From positions 1 to 64,000 of the forward strand of contig JBFWSR010000001.1 of NCBI GenBank assembly GCA_050248275.1: a stretch of DNA of 64,000 nucleotides. Reading direction: 5' to 3'. The first letter of the stretch is position 1. Each line of letters opens with the position of its first letter. The notes beneath the pieces were generated by a model. That model was given only the letters and a program-made list of their open reading frames with translations, had not been told where the DNA came from and ran no database searches. This document shows, in pieces, positions 43,162 to 52,164 of this stretch. This stretch comes from CAILZL01 sp050248275. GTDB taxonomy: Bacteria; Pseudomonadota; Gammaproteobacteria; Steroidobacterales; Steroidobacteraceae. The position numbers were made by a program, and so were the translations under genes.

Positions 43162-44058
43162 TCAATTCAGGCTGCGCGCGATACGCTCTGCCTGATTGCG
43201 CAACAGCGGGCCAAAATTCGCCGACTCGTACAACTCATGCAGGCGCGGCAGATCAGGCTGGCGACGCATCAATGTAGCCAACTCAGCCTGCAGCGGCATG
43301 TCGCAGGCAATTTCCGTCAACCGCCGCGCCAGCAGGGCCGACTCCCGATGATCCCGTAACTGACTCGCTACAAAACCGGCATTACGCAGTTTCAGTTTCA
43401 GGACCTGATCCAGGTTGTCATACAGGTGGATCAGCGATTCGAAATGCCTGAACAACATCGATGCGGTTTTGGACCCGACGCCCGGCACGCCACGAATGTT
43501 ATCCACGACATCGCCCATCACCGCCAGGTAACAGGCCATGCGTTCCGGCAGCACACCGAAACGTTCAGGAATATCGTCGTACTGATAACGCTTTTCACTC
43601 AGGTAATCCCAGTACACATCGCCGGGGCGAATCAACTGTGTGAGATCCTTGTCGCGTGAAAGCAGCACGATGCGCTTGCCCTGTGCGCGCATGCGAGTCG
43701 CCAGCGTGCCGATGATGTCATCCGCTTCATAGGCATCGCTGCCGAAACAGGCCACGCCCAGGGCTTCGCACATCTGACGACACAAAGCGAATTGCCGTTT
43801 CAATTCCTGCGGCGCCGGCTCGCGATTGGCCTTGTAAGCCGGATAAATCCGGTTGCGAAAGGAATTGCGCAGGCTTTCATCGAACGCCACCGCCAGATGC
43901 GTGGGCTTCACCTGCTCCAGTACATCCCCCATGAAACGCGCGAAACCATGCAGCGCATTGACCGGATTGCCGTCCGCATCCACCAGCGTATTCGGCACCG
44001 CGTGCCAGGCACGGAATACGAAGATTGAAGCATCGATGAGATAGACGGGTTCGGTCAT
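43162..44058 (-). CDS. PolA-type 5'-3' exonuclease / flap endonuclease
   Basis: 298 residues. Matches the 5' nuclease domain of DNA polymerase I as a stand-alone protein: YLIDASIFVFRAWHAVPN, RNRIYPAYKANREPAPQELK, GSDAYEADDIIGTLATRMR and SRDKDLTQLIRPGDVYWDYL carry the metal-binding acids, and VVDNIRGVPGVGSKTASMLF is the H3TH. Members such as ExoIX/Xni lack one acid; here the main acids seem present. Removes flaps or RNA primers. A repeat pair lies just upstream. Confidence 0.9.
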   Translation of the reverse strand: MTEPVYLIDASIFVFRAWHAVPNTLVDADGNPVNALHGFARFMGDVLEQVKPTHLAVAFDESLRNSFRNRIYPAYKANREPAPQELKRQFALCRQMCEALGVACFGSDAYEADDIIGTLATRMRAQGKRIVLLSRDKDLTQLIRPGDVYWDYLSEKRYQYDDIPERFGVLPERMACYLAVMGDVVDNIRGVPGVGSKTASMLFRHFESLIHLYDNLDQVLKLKLRNAGFVASQLRDHRESALLARRLTEIACDMPLQAELATLMRRQPDLPRLHELYESANFGPLLRNQAERIARSLN

Positions 44059-44069
44059 GTTATCAAGAC

Positions 44070-44158
44070 GTAGGGGCAGGTTTTAAACCTGCCCACCGGA
44101 ATTGTGTATTTAATGCGGGCGTTAGTTAATGGGAGCGGGCTTGAAACCCGCTCCTGCA
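44070..44158. repeat. Inverted REP pair (REPIN-like) between nuclease and HNH genes
   Basis: Palindrome GGGCAGGTTT-T-AAACCTGCCC (44074-44094) is headed by GTAGGGGC. A second palindrome, GGAGCGGG / CCCGCTCC (44132-44154), lies in opposite orientation and ends CTGC, so its reverse complement is headed GCAGGAGC. Same family as 31103-31249. Confidence 0.75.
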
Positions 44159-44160
44159 CA

Positions 44161-44775
44161 TCACGCCACCGCCGCCTTCAATCTCGCATGTAGAGGACTG
44201 CTGCGCGGGAAATGCGCCAGCAGATATTCCATCTGGTCGGCCAGTACGCGCCGGCCTTTCAGGTAAATATATTCGGCATAGGTGGGGGTGAACGGCACGG
44301 CGAGCAGTTGCATGCGCGCCTGCTCGGGAGTACGCCAGGCCTTGATGTTGTTGCAGCGGCGACAGGCGGTGACCACATTGGTCCAGGTGTCGCGACCGCC
44401 CTTGCTCAGCGGCTGCACATGGTCGCGCGACAACTGGCTGGCGGGAAAACGTTCGCCGCAATACAGGCAAAGATGCGCATCGCGCTTGAACAAAGTCTGG
44501 TTATTAAGCGGCGGAATATAGTCGTGACGCAGGTTGCCGGGATTGTGACTGTGGCCGATGGTGGACAGGATGGAGGGAATCTCCAGCACGCTTTGCCGGC
44601 CGGTACGGGCATTGGTGCCGCCAAACAGCCGGTATAGGGACGAACCGCAGGCATAGGCAACCTGGCCCGTGTGATAGAGCCGCACGGCATCGCGATAATC
44701 GATCCATTCCAGCGGCATGCCGGACACATCCGTGCGCAGGATTTCCTGATTCAAGGCGTGATTCAAAAAATGCAC
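44161..44775 (-). CDS. HNH endonuclease-domain protein
   Basis: 204 residues. HNH domain at about 95-150: CLYCGERFPASQLSRDHVQP, then GGRDTWTNVVTACRRCNNIK, giving two CxxC zinc pairs with the D-H, N and final N (HNH). N-terminal ~90 residues hold LYHTGQVAYACGSSLYRLFG; C-terminal PSSPLHARLKAAVA-type tail. Proteins of this length and layout are widespread single-copy chromosomal HNH genes of unknown role, not clearly restriction enzymes. ATG 44775 is divergent from pntA. Confidence 0.88.
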   Translation of the reverse strand: MHFLNHALNQEILRTDVSGMPLEWIDYRDAVRLYHTGQVAYACGSSLYRLFGGTNARTGRQSVLEIPSILSTIGHSHNPGNLRHDYIPPLNNQTLFKRDAHLCLYCGERFPASQLSRDHVQPLSKGGRDTWTNVVTACRRCNNIKAWRTPEQARMQLLAVPFTPTYAEYIYLKGRRVLADQMEYLLAHFPRSSPLHARLKAAVA

Positions 44776-45011
44776 GAACCCCTCGCTTCTACTGCTCCCT
44801 GCCCGCCGTTACGACGGTACGCGCGCACGGCAGGCTTCACGTCAGTATCAATCTTTATGTCCTAACCACCGAAAACTTTAACCACCCGTAAACGCTATGC
44901 AATAATTCCTGCGTCTTTATAACCCAGATAACAAAAAGTATTAAGGTATCAAGCTGCGATTCCAGTGCAGCATTCGCTTGCCAGGCAAGAAACTGCCTTA
45001 CCGGAGGACTC

Positions 45012-46136
45012 ATGAGCCTTACTTTGGGCGTGCTGAAGGAAACCGTGCCGGGTGAATGCCGTGTGGCATTGGTGCCGGAAATCGCCGCCAAATTCAAAAG
45101 CGCGGACGCACATCTGCTGATGGAACGCGGCGCAGGCGCACTGGCGCAGTTTCCGGACGAAAGCTACCAGGATGTCGAATTCGCAGATAGCGCCCAAACA
45201 GTGTTGAATCGCGCCGACCTCCTCCTGAAAGTGCAGCCACCGACACTGGACGAAGTGGTTCAAATGAAACCCGGCGCGACACTGGTGTGTTTCATGTACG
45301 GCCATCTGCGCCCGGACATCGTAAAAGCCCTGCGTGACCGGCAGATGACGGTGCTGGCCACCGAGCTGGTGCCGCGCATCTCACGCGCACAATCCATGGA
45401 TGCGCTGTCGTCGCAGGCCGCAGTGGCCGGCTACAAGGCAGTGCTGATCGCCGCCAACACGCTGGACAAGTTCCTGCCCATGCTGACCACCGCCGCCGGC
45501 ACGATTCGTCCGGCGCAGGTGCTGGTCATCGGCGCCGGCGTGGCCGGCCTGCAGGCCATCGCCACTGCCAAGCGTCTTGGCGCAGTGGTCGAAGCCTATG
45601 ACGTGCGCAGCGCCACCAGGGAACAGGTGAAATCGCTGGGCGCCAAGTTTGTTGAAACCGGCGTGTCGGCCGAAGGCCAGGGCGGCTATGCCCGCGAATT
45701 GACCCAGGCAGAAAAGGACCAGCAACAGGCCGTACTGGAGAACCGCATTGCCGCGGTGGATGCGGTCATTACCACCGCAGCCATTCCGGGCCGCCCGGCG
45801 CCCAGGCTGATTCGCAAGGAGGCGGTCTACGGCATGAAGCCCGGCGCCGTGATCGTGGACATTGCCGCCGAAACCGGTGGCAACTGCGAACTCACCCAAC
45901 CCGGCGAAACCGTGCTGATCAACGGCGTGAAGATTGTCGGCCCGCTGAATCTGGCGAGCTCCCTGTCGTATCACGCCAGCGAGATGTATTCCCGCAATCT
46001 GTACAACCTGGTCAAACCTGCGCTGAACGACGGCGCGTTCAACATCGACTGGAACGACGAAGTATTTGCCGGTTGCGCATTAACGCATGCCGGCACGATT
46101 CGTCATGAACCCACCCGCAAGCTGATCGAAGGCTGA
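45012..46136 (+). CDS. pntA: NAD(P) transhydrogenase subunit alpha, part 1 (NAD-binding)
   Basis: 374 residues. Soluble dI component of the proton-translocating transhydrogenase that makes NADPH from NADH. Starts SLTLGVLKETVPGECRVALV; NAD fold VIGAGVAGLQAIATAKRLG; RQD loop region REQVKSLGAKFVET; ends NDEVFAGCALTHAGTIRHE. The gene carries only the dI domain: the membrane part is a separate gene, as in the three-gene enzymes of Rhodospirillum type. Ribosome site CGGAGG precedes the ATG. First gene of the operon. Confidence 0.96.
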   Translation: MSLTLGVLKETVPGECRVALVPEIAAKFKSADAHLLMERGAGALAQFPDESYQDVEFADSAQTVLNRADLLLKVQPPTLDEVVQMKPGATLVCFMYGHLRPDIVKALRDRQMTVLATELVPRISRAQSMDALSSQAAVAGYKAVLIAANTLDKFLPMLTTAAGTIRPAQVLVIGAGVAGLQAIATAKRLGAVVEAYDVRSATREQVKSLGAKFVETGVSAEGQGGYARELTQAEKDQQQAVLENRIAAVDAVITTAAIPGRPAPRLIRKEAVYGMKPGAVIVDIAAETGGNCELTQPGETVLINGVKIVGPLNLASSLSYHASEMYSRNLYNLVKPALNDGAFNIDWNDEVFAGCALTHAGTIRHEPTRKLIEG

Positions 46137-46166
46137 GCAAATTCTCAGAGTCATCAGGAGAAGATC

Positions 46167-46481
46167 ATGACTGGAATGTTAGCGCTGTATATTTTCATGC
46201 TGGCCGCGTTCACGGGTTATGAAGTGATCGCGCGCGTGCCGGTGATTCTGCACACCCCGTTGATGTCCGGCTCGAACTTCGTGCATGGCATCGTGCTGGT
46301 CGGCGCGATGGTCGCGCTCGGTCATGCGCAGGGACCGCTGCAACTGACCATTGGTTTCATCGGCGTGGTGCTGGGCGCCGGTAATGCGATGGGCGGCTAT
46401 GTGGTCACCGAACGCATGCTGGAAATGTTCAAGTCCAGCGGCCAGAACAAGACCCAGAACAAGAACCAAGGTGCGCACTGA
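46167..46481 (+). CDS. pntAB: NAD(P) transhydrogenase subunit alpha, part 2 (membrane)
   Basis: 104 residues forming the membrane part of the alpha subunit, with about four segments (LYIFMLAAFTGYEVIARVPV; MSGSNFVHGIVLVGAMVALG; LTIGFIGVVLGAGNAMGGYV). It contributes to the dII proton channel with PntB. A short Lys/Asn/Gln tail follows. Its TGA overlaps the pntB ATG (TGATG). Confidence 0.94.
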   Translation: MTGMLALYIFMLAAFTGYEVIARVPVILHTPLMSGSNFVHGIVLVGAMVALGHAQGPLQLTIGFIGVVLGAGNAMGGYVVTERMLEMFKSSGQNKTQNKNQGAH

Positions 46482-47881
46482 TGAACGGCCTGTCTGCTGA
46501 TAACACCGCGCGTCTGCTCATCGACGCCAGCTACCTGCTGGTGGCGTTCCTGTTCATCATGGGCCTGAAGCAGATGAGCTCGCCGGTCACCGCCAAACGC
46601 GGCATCCTGTGGGCCGGCGCCGGCATGCTGATCGCCACCGTGGTCAGCTTTGCCTATCCCGGCATGAGCAACTATATCCTGATCCTGGCCGCCATCGGCA
46701 TCGGCAGCGCCATTGCCTGGGTGACCGGCAAGCGCGTCGCCATGACCGACATGCCGCAGATGATCGCGCTGTACAACGGCATGGGCGGCGGCGCGGCGGC
46801 GGCGATTGGCGCGGTGGAACTGTTCTCGGGTGAAGTCCACGACACGGTGGCGCTGACGCTTGCAGTCGTGGGCAGCGTCATCGGCAGCGTGTCCTTTTCC
46901 GGCAGCCTGATTGCCTTCGGCAAATTGCAGGGGTTGATCAAGAAGTCGATCCGCTTTGCCGGTCAGCAAGTGGTCAACATCCTGTTGTTGCTGGGCATCC
47001 TGGTGTGCGGCTGCATGATTGTCTTGGGCGGCGCTGCGGCCGGCACCACTGCCCTGCTGTTCGTACTGGCGCTGGTTCTGGGGCTGACCATGACCCTGCC
47101 GATTGGCGGCGCGGACATGCCGGTGGTGATCTCGCTGTACAACGCACTGACCGGTCTGGCGGTGGCGTTCGAAGGCTTTGTGCTGCAGAACGCCGCGATG
47201 ATCATTGCCGGCACGGTGGTGGGATCGGCCGGCACCCTGCTGACGCAACTGATGGCCAAAGCCATGAATCGCTCGCTGGGCAATGTGCTGTTCAGCGGCT
47301 TCGGCGACAGCGGCGGCAGCGCTGCTGCAGGCCAGACCGTCAGCGGTTCGATGAAAGCCATTGAAGCCAACGACGTGGGCGTGATGATGGCCTTTGCACA
47401 GAAAGTCATCATTGTGCCCGGCTACGGCATGGCCGTGGCGCAGGCACAGCACAAGGTATGGGAACTCACTCAGTTGCTGCAGGTGCGCGGCGTTACCGTG
47501 AAATTCGCCATTCACCCGGTAGCCGGCCGCATGCCCGGCCACATGAATGTGCTGCTGGCCGAAGCCGGCGTGCCTTACGACCTCATTGCCGACATCGACG
47601 AGATCAATGCCGAATTTGAAACTGCCGATGTGGCATTGATCATCGGCGCCAACGACGTAGTGAACCCGGTCGCCCGCAACGACAAGTCCAGCCCCATCTA
47701 TGGCATGCCCATCCTGAATGCGGACAAGGCCAAAAACGTCATCGTCATCAAGCGCGGTCAGGGCGCCGGCTTCTCGGGCATCGAGAATGCCCTGTTCTAT
47801 CTGGATAACACCCGCATGCTGTACGGTGATGGTCAGGCCGCGGTGGCGCAACTCATTCAGTCGGTGAAGGCATTGGGTTAA
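46481..47881 (+). CDS. pntB: NAD(P) transhydrogenase subunit beta
   Basis: 466 residues. N-terminal membrane region (about 1-260) with nine or so helices, including LLVAFLFIMGLKQMSSPVTA and GGADMPVVISLYNALTGLAV; C-terminal NADP-binding dIII with VIIVPGYGMAVAQAQHKVWE, HPVAGRMPGHMNVLLAEAGV and IGANDVVNPVARNDKSSPIY. Completes the complex with the two alpha genes. A hairpin follows the stop. Confidence 0.97.
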   Translation: MNGLSADNTARLLIDASYLLVAFLFIMGLKQMSSPVTAKRGILWAGAGMLIATVVSFAYPGMSNYILILAAIGIGSAIAWVTGKRVAMTDMPQMIALYNGMGGGAAAAIGAVELFSGEVHDTVALTLAVVGSVIGSVSFSGSLIAFGKLQGLIKKSIRFAGQQVVNILLLLGILVCGCMIVLGGAAAGTTALLFVLALVLGLTMTLPIGGADMPVVISLYNALTGLAVAFEGFVLQNAAMIIAGTVVGSAGTLLTQLMAKAMNRSLGNVLFSGFGDSGGSAAAGQTVSGSMKAIEANDVGVMMAFAQKVIIVPGYGMAVAQAQHKVWELTQLLQVRGVTVKFAIHPVAGRMPGHMNVLLAEAGVPYDLIADIDEINAEFETADVALIIGANDVVNPVARNDKSSPIYGMPILNADKAKNVIVIKRGQGAGFSGIENALFYLDNTRMLYGDGQAAVAQLIQSVKALG

Positions 47882-47895
47882 ATCGTCTTCAACTT

Positions 47896-47920
47896 ATCCC
47901 CCATGATTTATGCGGGGGAT
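47896..47920. terminator. Hairpin between convergent pntB and NYN gene
   Basis: Arms ATCCCCC / GGGGGAT, 11-base loop, 15 bases after the pntB stop and 8 before the end of the minus-strand gene. T-tract weak on the plus strand, so bidirectional stop is inferred. Confidence 0.6.
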
Positions 47921-47927
47921 TTCATGA

Positions 47928-48659
47928 TTACTGTTTTTTGCCCGGATCGCGGATCATAAATTTCTGATCCTTCCGGTCAATCTCGAATAAACCGATGGCC
48001 TCGACGAGGCTGCTTAACTTGCTGTAACCATAATTGCGCGGATCGAACTCGGGCGCCTGCTTGACGATGCCGCTGCCCACCGGGCCCAAATTGGCCCAGC
48101 CGCTTTCTTCCGACGCGGCTTCAATGGCGGTGCGGAACAGACTGACGAGTTGCGTATCCTGCCGGAGCTCCTTGGTGGAGCGCCTGTTTAGCGTCGGCTG
48201 ATCGCCGGAATCGCCCGTCAATACTTCGGTGTAAACAAAGCGATCACAAGCCGACACAAACGCACGCGGCGTTTTCCTTTCCCCAAACCCATATACCCGC
48301 TTGCCCGACTCACGGATACGGGAGGCAAGCCGCGTGAAGTCGCTGTCACTGGATACCAGACAGAAGCCGTCGAATGGACCGGTGTATAGAAGATCCATGG
48401 CGTCGATGATCATGGCGCTGTCCGTAGCATTCTTTCCGGTGGTGTAGCGGAATTGCTGGATCGGTTGAATGGAATGATCGAGCAGTACGGATTTCCATTG
48501 ACCCAGATTCGGCTGCGTCCAGTCGCCATAGATGCGCTTGACGCTGGCCACTCCCAGTTTGGCCACTTCCGTCAACAAGCCACCGATGATGGCCGGATTG
48601 GCGTTATCGGCATCAATCAAAACCGCCAACGATGAATTGCTCTCTCCTGATACGGCCAT
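47928..48659 (-). CDS. NYN-domain (LabA/DUF88) protein with OST-HTH-like C-terminus
   Basis: 243 residues from ATG 48659 (AGGAG upstream). NYN PIN-like RNase domain at about 8-145: LAVLIDADNANPAIIGGLLT, RIYGDWTQPNL, DSAMIIDAMDLLYTGPFDGF and LVSSDSDFTRLASRIRESG supply the conserved Asp residues. C-terminal ~75 residues (SGIVKQAPEFDPRNYGYSKL, then SSLVEAIGLFEIDRK) look like a LOTUS/OST-HTH RNA-binding domain. Probable RNA-processing enzyme; substrate unknown. Confidence 0.9.
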   Translation of the reverse strand: MAVSGESNSSLAVLIDADNANPAIIGGLLTEVAKLGVASVKRIYGDWTQPNLGQWKSVLLDHSIQPIQQFRYTTGKNATDSAMIIDAMDLLYTGPFDGFCLVSSDSDFTRLASRIRESGKRVYGFGERKTPRAFVSACDRFVYTEVLTGDSGDQPTLNRRSTKELRQDTQLVSLFRTAIEAASEESGWANLGPVGSGIVKQAPEFDPRNYGYSKLSSLVEAIGLFEIDRKDQKFMIRDPGKKQ

Positions 48660-48862
48660 GCGCTGCTCCTGAATTGGTTTCTTATGCAGCAACAGGTTGA
48701 CATGACACCCTCAGAGGAAGCAATGACAGTAAATGCAGAATGCTATTCGCCGCTGCAGATGCTCACGCATTCCCATGCCAATGGCTGATTCCATTTGCGC
48801 GACAGGTGAACGAACTGTTCAGCCAACTGGCTCCAGCGTCGAAGCTGCTGGTGGTGGCCTCG

Positions 48863-49306
48863 TCAGTAGGACTTGTAAGGCAGGAATTTGCCGCTCATGG
48901 TGATGCGCACCCGATCACCCTTGGGGTCAGGTTGGCGCTGGATATCCATGTCGAAGTCGATAGCGCTCATGATACCGTCGCCAAATTCCTCGTGGATCAG
49001 GGCCTTGAAGGTTGTGCCATACACATTGATGAGCTCGTAGAAGCGGTAAATCAGTGGATCCGTGGGCACTGCGCTGGGAAGAGACCCTTTATAGGGAAAG
49101 GTTTGCAGCAGTAATACCGCCTCTTCCGGCAAGTCGAGAGTCTTGCCTACGGCAGCCGCCTGCTGAGCGTCCAGCGCCATTTGGCCAAGCAGGGCAGCAG
49201 CGGTCCATTCCTTGGACTTGCCCAGAACTGTGCCCAGTTCGGACCACTTGAGACCCTTCTTCAACTTGGTGGCGACAATCATTTCAGTGACATCGTTGCG
49301 GTTCAT
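48863..49306 (-). CDS. cynS: Cyanate hydratase (cyanase)
   Basis: 147 residues. Converts cyanate plus bicarbonate to ammonia and CO2 (via carbamate). N-terminal helix-turn-helix-like part (SELGTVLGKSKEWTAAALLG) and C-terminal catalytic part. Catalytic residues by alignment with E. coli R96/E99/S122 are Arg88 and Glu91 (LIYRFYELINVYGTTF) and Ser114 (GDGIMSAIDF). Full length. Last gene of an operon after the kinase-phosphatase and transporter; no cynT carbonic anhydrase adjacent. Confidence 0.97.
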   Translation of the reverse strand: MNRNDVTEMIVATKLKKGLKWSELGTVLGKSKEWTAAALLGQMALDAQQAAAVGKTLDLPEEAVLLLQTFPYKGSLPSAVPTDPLIYRFYELINVYGTTFKALIHEEFGDGIMSAIDFDMDIQRQPDPKGDRVRITMSGKFLPYKSY

Positions 49307-49339
49307 GGCATGGGGCTCCAGTTCAAGGGTTGAGGAAAA

Positions 49340-51082
49340 TCAATGTTTAGTGATCAACAGGGCGATGATGATCATCAACAAGATCAGCGAGACACTTCTC
49401 CAGAACAGTACCGGGTTACGTTCCAGCAATGGTCGATGGGTGGTCTCCTTCAAGAAGGCGGCGCTGGGATGGCGCAGGTCGTAGACAAACTCCGATAGTT
49501 CTCCGTAGCGTTTGCAGGGATCGGGATGCACGGCTTTCCTGAGCACCCCGTCGACCCAAGCGGGAATTTCGCGGTTTGCATCCAATACCGATTCATATTG
49601 CAATTTGTTCTGGTCGGATTTGGTTCGAGTTTTTGCAACCTGGGCACCATAGGGCAGTCTGCCCGCCAACATCTGATAGGTCATCACGCCCAGCGAGAAA
49701 ATATCGGAACGGGATGAGCCGTTTTCCCCCAGAAAATACTCAGGAGCGGTGTACTGCACCGTACCCAGAATAAGATTTCTCTCGCCCGGAGTGGTGATTT
49801 CTTCAACTCCCGCCACGCTCGTCGAACCGAAGTCGATGATCTTCACCGTACCTGCGCTGTCGATCATGACGTTCTCCGGACGCAGGTCCTGATGGATCAT
49901 TTCCATGCGGTGAAACGCCTGCAACCCTTTGGCAATCTGCTCGACGATAGCCCGCACGCTTTCCACATCGGGTTTCGGGTTGTCGATCATCCATTGCGTC
50001 AAGGTCTGACCGTCGATGAATTCCGTGACCACGTACAGGTGGCTGTGCTTGCGGGTTTTTTGGTAAGGCTTCAATACATGGGCACTGTTGATGCGCCGCG
50101 CCACCCATTCCTCCATCAGGAACCGTTCCAGATAAATTGAATCACTCTGCAGGTCGATGGAGGGAGTTTTGATGACCACTACCGTACCGGTTTCCATATC
50201 GGTGGCCAGGTAGATATGGCTGCGGCTGCTGCCATGCAGCTCGCGCAGGATTTTGTAGCCATCGAATTCCATTCGGGCTTCCAGTATCGGCGGAAGCGGC
50301 AGCTCGGCTATTTGTTTGTGGATTTCCCCAACCGTCTGCAGAGGCAACGCATCGACCCTGACCAATTGAACGGTCAGATTGTCCGCACTACCCTGCCGAT
50401 AAGCTTCGTCCACGATGGCTTGCGCCGCGCCATTCAGATTGTCCCCATGTTCCCGGATGGCGGCACTGATGAAGTGAGAATCAACATGCTCATACACACC
50501 ATCCGAGGCGAATAGAAAAAGATCGCCTATTTCCACCTGCAAGGTCTGGTAATCGACTTCAAGATGAGCGTTGATGCCCAGAGCGCGACTCAAGTAACTT
50601 TGTTCCTGAGAAACAACCACCCGATGATCATTGGTCAATTGTTCGAGCGATTGACCAAGCACGCGGTAGATACGCGTGTCGCCCACATGGAAGATATGGG
50701 CGGTAGTGGATTTGATGACCATGGCACTGAAAGTGCACACATAGCCTTTGTCTCTTTCGTAACGATGAGCACTTTGCCGGGTCTGGGAATACAGCCAGGA
50801 ATTGGTAGCATTCAGTACACGCTGGGCGGAGGTCTTTACCGACCAGGCATCCGAAGTGCAATAGTAATCCTCCAGAAATCCTTTGATCGCAGACTGGCTG
50901 GCAACCTGACTGACATCGCTGCTGCTGATGCCATCGGCCAAAGCAATGACCACCCCTTTTGAACTCAGTTGCGGTTCTCCGGGTATGCAAACGCCATGAA
51001 AATCCTGATTGGTATCCTTGCGACCCTTATCGGAATATTGGCCAACCGAAATCTTCAGTTCACAAGACATGTGACGAGACAT
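49340..51082 (-). CDS. PP2C phosphatase-Ser/Thr kinase fusion, tail-anchored
   Basis: 580 residues from ATG 51082 (GAGG six bases upstream). PP2C domain at about 1-240: SDKGRKDTNQDFHGV, VIALADGISSS and FHVGDTRIYRVLG hold the metal acids. Kinase domain at about 265-530: VVIKTPSIDL (Lys), MIHQDLRPENVMID (catalytic Asp; HRD is HQD), KIIDFGSTSV, and the substrate-site GTVQYTAPEYFLGENG. The glycine loop is unusual (LHGSSRSHIYLA). A C-terminal membrane helix (SVSLILLMIIIALLITKH) anchors it. Such fusions accompany nitrate/nitrite genes in pseudomonads; here it lies between a transporter and cynS. Confidence 0.92.
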   Translation of the reverse strand: MSRHMSCELKISVGQYSDKGRKDTNQDFHGVCIPGEPQLSSKGVVIALADGISSSDVSQVASQSAIKGFLEDYYCTSDAWSVKTSAQRVLNATNSWLYSQTRQSAHRYERDKGYVCTFSAMVIKSTTAHIFHVGDTRIYRVLGQSLEQLTNDHRVVVSQEQSYLSRALGINAHLEVDYQTLQVEIGDLFLFASDGVYEHVDSHFISAAIREHGDNLNGAAQAIVDEAYRQGSADNLTVQLVRVDALPLQTVGEIHKQIAELPLPPILEARMEFDGYKILRELHGSSRSHIYLATDMETGTVVVIKTPSIDLQSDSIYLERFLMEEWVARRINSAHVLKPYQKTRKHSHLYVVTEFIDGQTLTQWMIDNPKPDVESVRAIVEQIAKGLQAFHRMEMIHQDLRPENVMIDSAGTVKIIDFGSTSVAGVEEITTPGERNLILGTVQYTAPEYFLGENGSSRSDIFSLGVMTYQMLAGRLPYGAQVAKTRTKSDQNKLQYESVLDANREIPAWVDGVLRKAVHPDPCKRYGELSEFVYDLRHPSAAFLKETTHRPLLERNPVLFWRSVSLILLMIIIALLITKH

Positions 51083-51158
51083 CAATTACCTCAAATAAGC
51101 TCAGCCCCATGTTCAGGGACTGAGCGCGAACTGACTGCTTCCTGTCACATGATCACGA

Positions 51159-51971
51159 TCAGCTCATGGCCCGCTTCGGTGCAGTACGAACATGGGTGGA
51201 ATACAAAGTCAGGCCGACGAAGGTAACGCCGCCCACCAGGTTACCCACCACGGTAGGGATCTCGTTCCAGATCAGGTAGTCCATGATCGAGAAGTTGCCG
51301 CCCAGCATCAAGCCCGAGGGGAACAGGAACATGTTAACGACAGAGTGTTCAAAGCCCATGTAGAAAAACACCATGATGGGCATCCACATGGCAATCACCT
51401 TGCCGGACACGTGGGTGGACACCATGGCGCCCACTACACCTGTGGACACCATCCAGTTACACAGCACTCCGCGGATAAAGAGAGTCAGCATGCCCGCTGC
51501 GCCGTGGGCTGCATAACCCACAGTACGTCCCTCGCCGATCTTGCCGATCGCGATGCCAACATTGTTGGGATCGGTGGTGAACGCGAAGGTGAAGATGATC
51601 GCCATCATCAGCGCCACGGTGAGCGCACCGGCGAAGTTGCCGATGAAGACCAAGCCCCAGTTACGCAGGATACCGCCCAGGGTCACGCCCGGACGCTTGT
51701 CGATCAGCGCCAGGGGACACAGCGTGAATACTCCTGTCAGCAAGTCGAAGCCCAGCAGATAAAGAATGCAGAAGCCAACTGGAAACAGAATGGCGCCGAC
51801 AAGGGGCTGGCCCACCTGCACGTTGATGGTCACCGCGAACGCGGCTGCCAGCGCCAGAATCGCACCAGCCATGTAAGCCCGGATCACGGTATCTCTTGTT
51901 GACATGAAAATTTTGGATTCACCTGCATCCACCATCTTGGTGACAAACTCTGAGGGCACTAAATAAGCCAT
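51159..51971 (-). CDS. Formate/nitrite transporter family channel
   Basis: 270 residues from ATG 51971 (AGAGGAAA upstream). Six-helix FNT protein: N-terminal PSEFVTKMVDAGESKIFMST, membrane helices, and the family signature FEHSVVNMFLFPSGLMLGGN (His of the pore), then WNEIPTVVGNLVGGVTF. Closest members carry formate, nitrite or hydrosulfide; with cynS downstream, cyanate or nitrite are candidates, but specificity cannot be read from sequence. First gene of the operon with the kinase and cyanase. Confidence 0.93.
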   Translation of the reverse strand: MAYLVPSEFVTKMVDAGESKIFMSTRDTVIRAYMAGAILALAAAFAVTINVQVGQPLVGAILFPVGFCILYLLGFDLLTGVFTLCPLALIDKRPGVTLGGILRNWGLVFIGNFAGALTVALMMAIIFTFAFTTDPNNVGIAIGKIGEGRTVGYAAHGAAGMLTLFIRGVLCNWMVSTGVVGAMVSTHVSGKVIAMWMPIMVFFYMGFEHSVVNMFLFPSGLMLGGNFSIMDYLIWNEIPTVVGNLVGGVTFVGLTLYSTHVRTAPKRAMS

Positions 51972-52002
51972 GACATTTCCTCTACTCTTTGACTGACAGA
52001 TC

Positions 52003-52060
52003 AAAAATAAAAAGGCGCCCATCGCTGCCCCTGGAAATCAAGGAAACAGAAATGGACGCC
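52003..52060 (-). promoter_or_regulatory. Leader terminator (attenuator candidate) before the transporter gene
   Basis: On the minus strand, GGCGTCCAT (52060-52052) pairs with ATGGGCGCC (52022-52014), one G-T pair, closing a 29-base loop; a T-rich run with one A follows (52013-52003). It lies only about 31 bases before the transporter ATG, in the mRNA leader. This is the position of an attenuator, as in nas-type leaders controlled by antitermination. Confidence 0.6.
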
Positions 52061-52164
52061 GTTGTCCGCTTTTGATTGATAATTAACAGTTGGCAGTGAG
52101 TTCAATTCCCTGCCGCACTCTGATCAAACTGCCGCCAGCCAGAATCGGCAAGCAATAAGCAATA

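Noticed and set aside
46397..47851. 484-codon minus-strand open frame across pntB
   Set aside because: His/Asp/Gln-rich translation is the typical reverse reading of a GC-rich membrane protein gene; pntB is certain.
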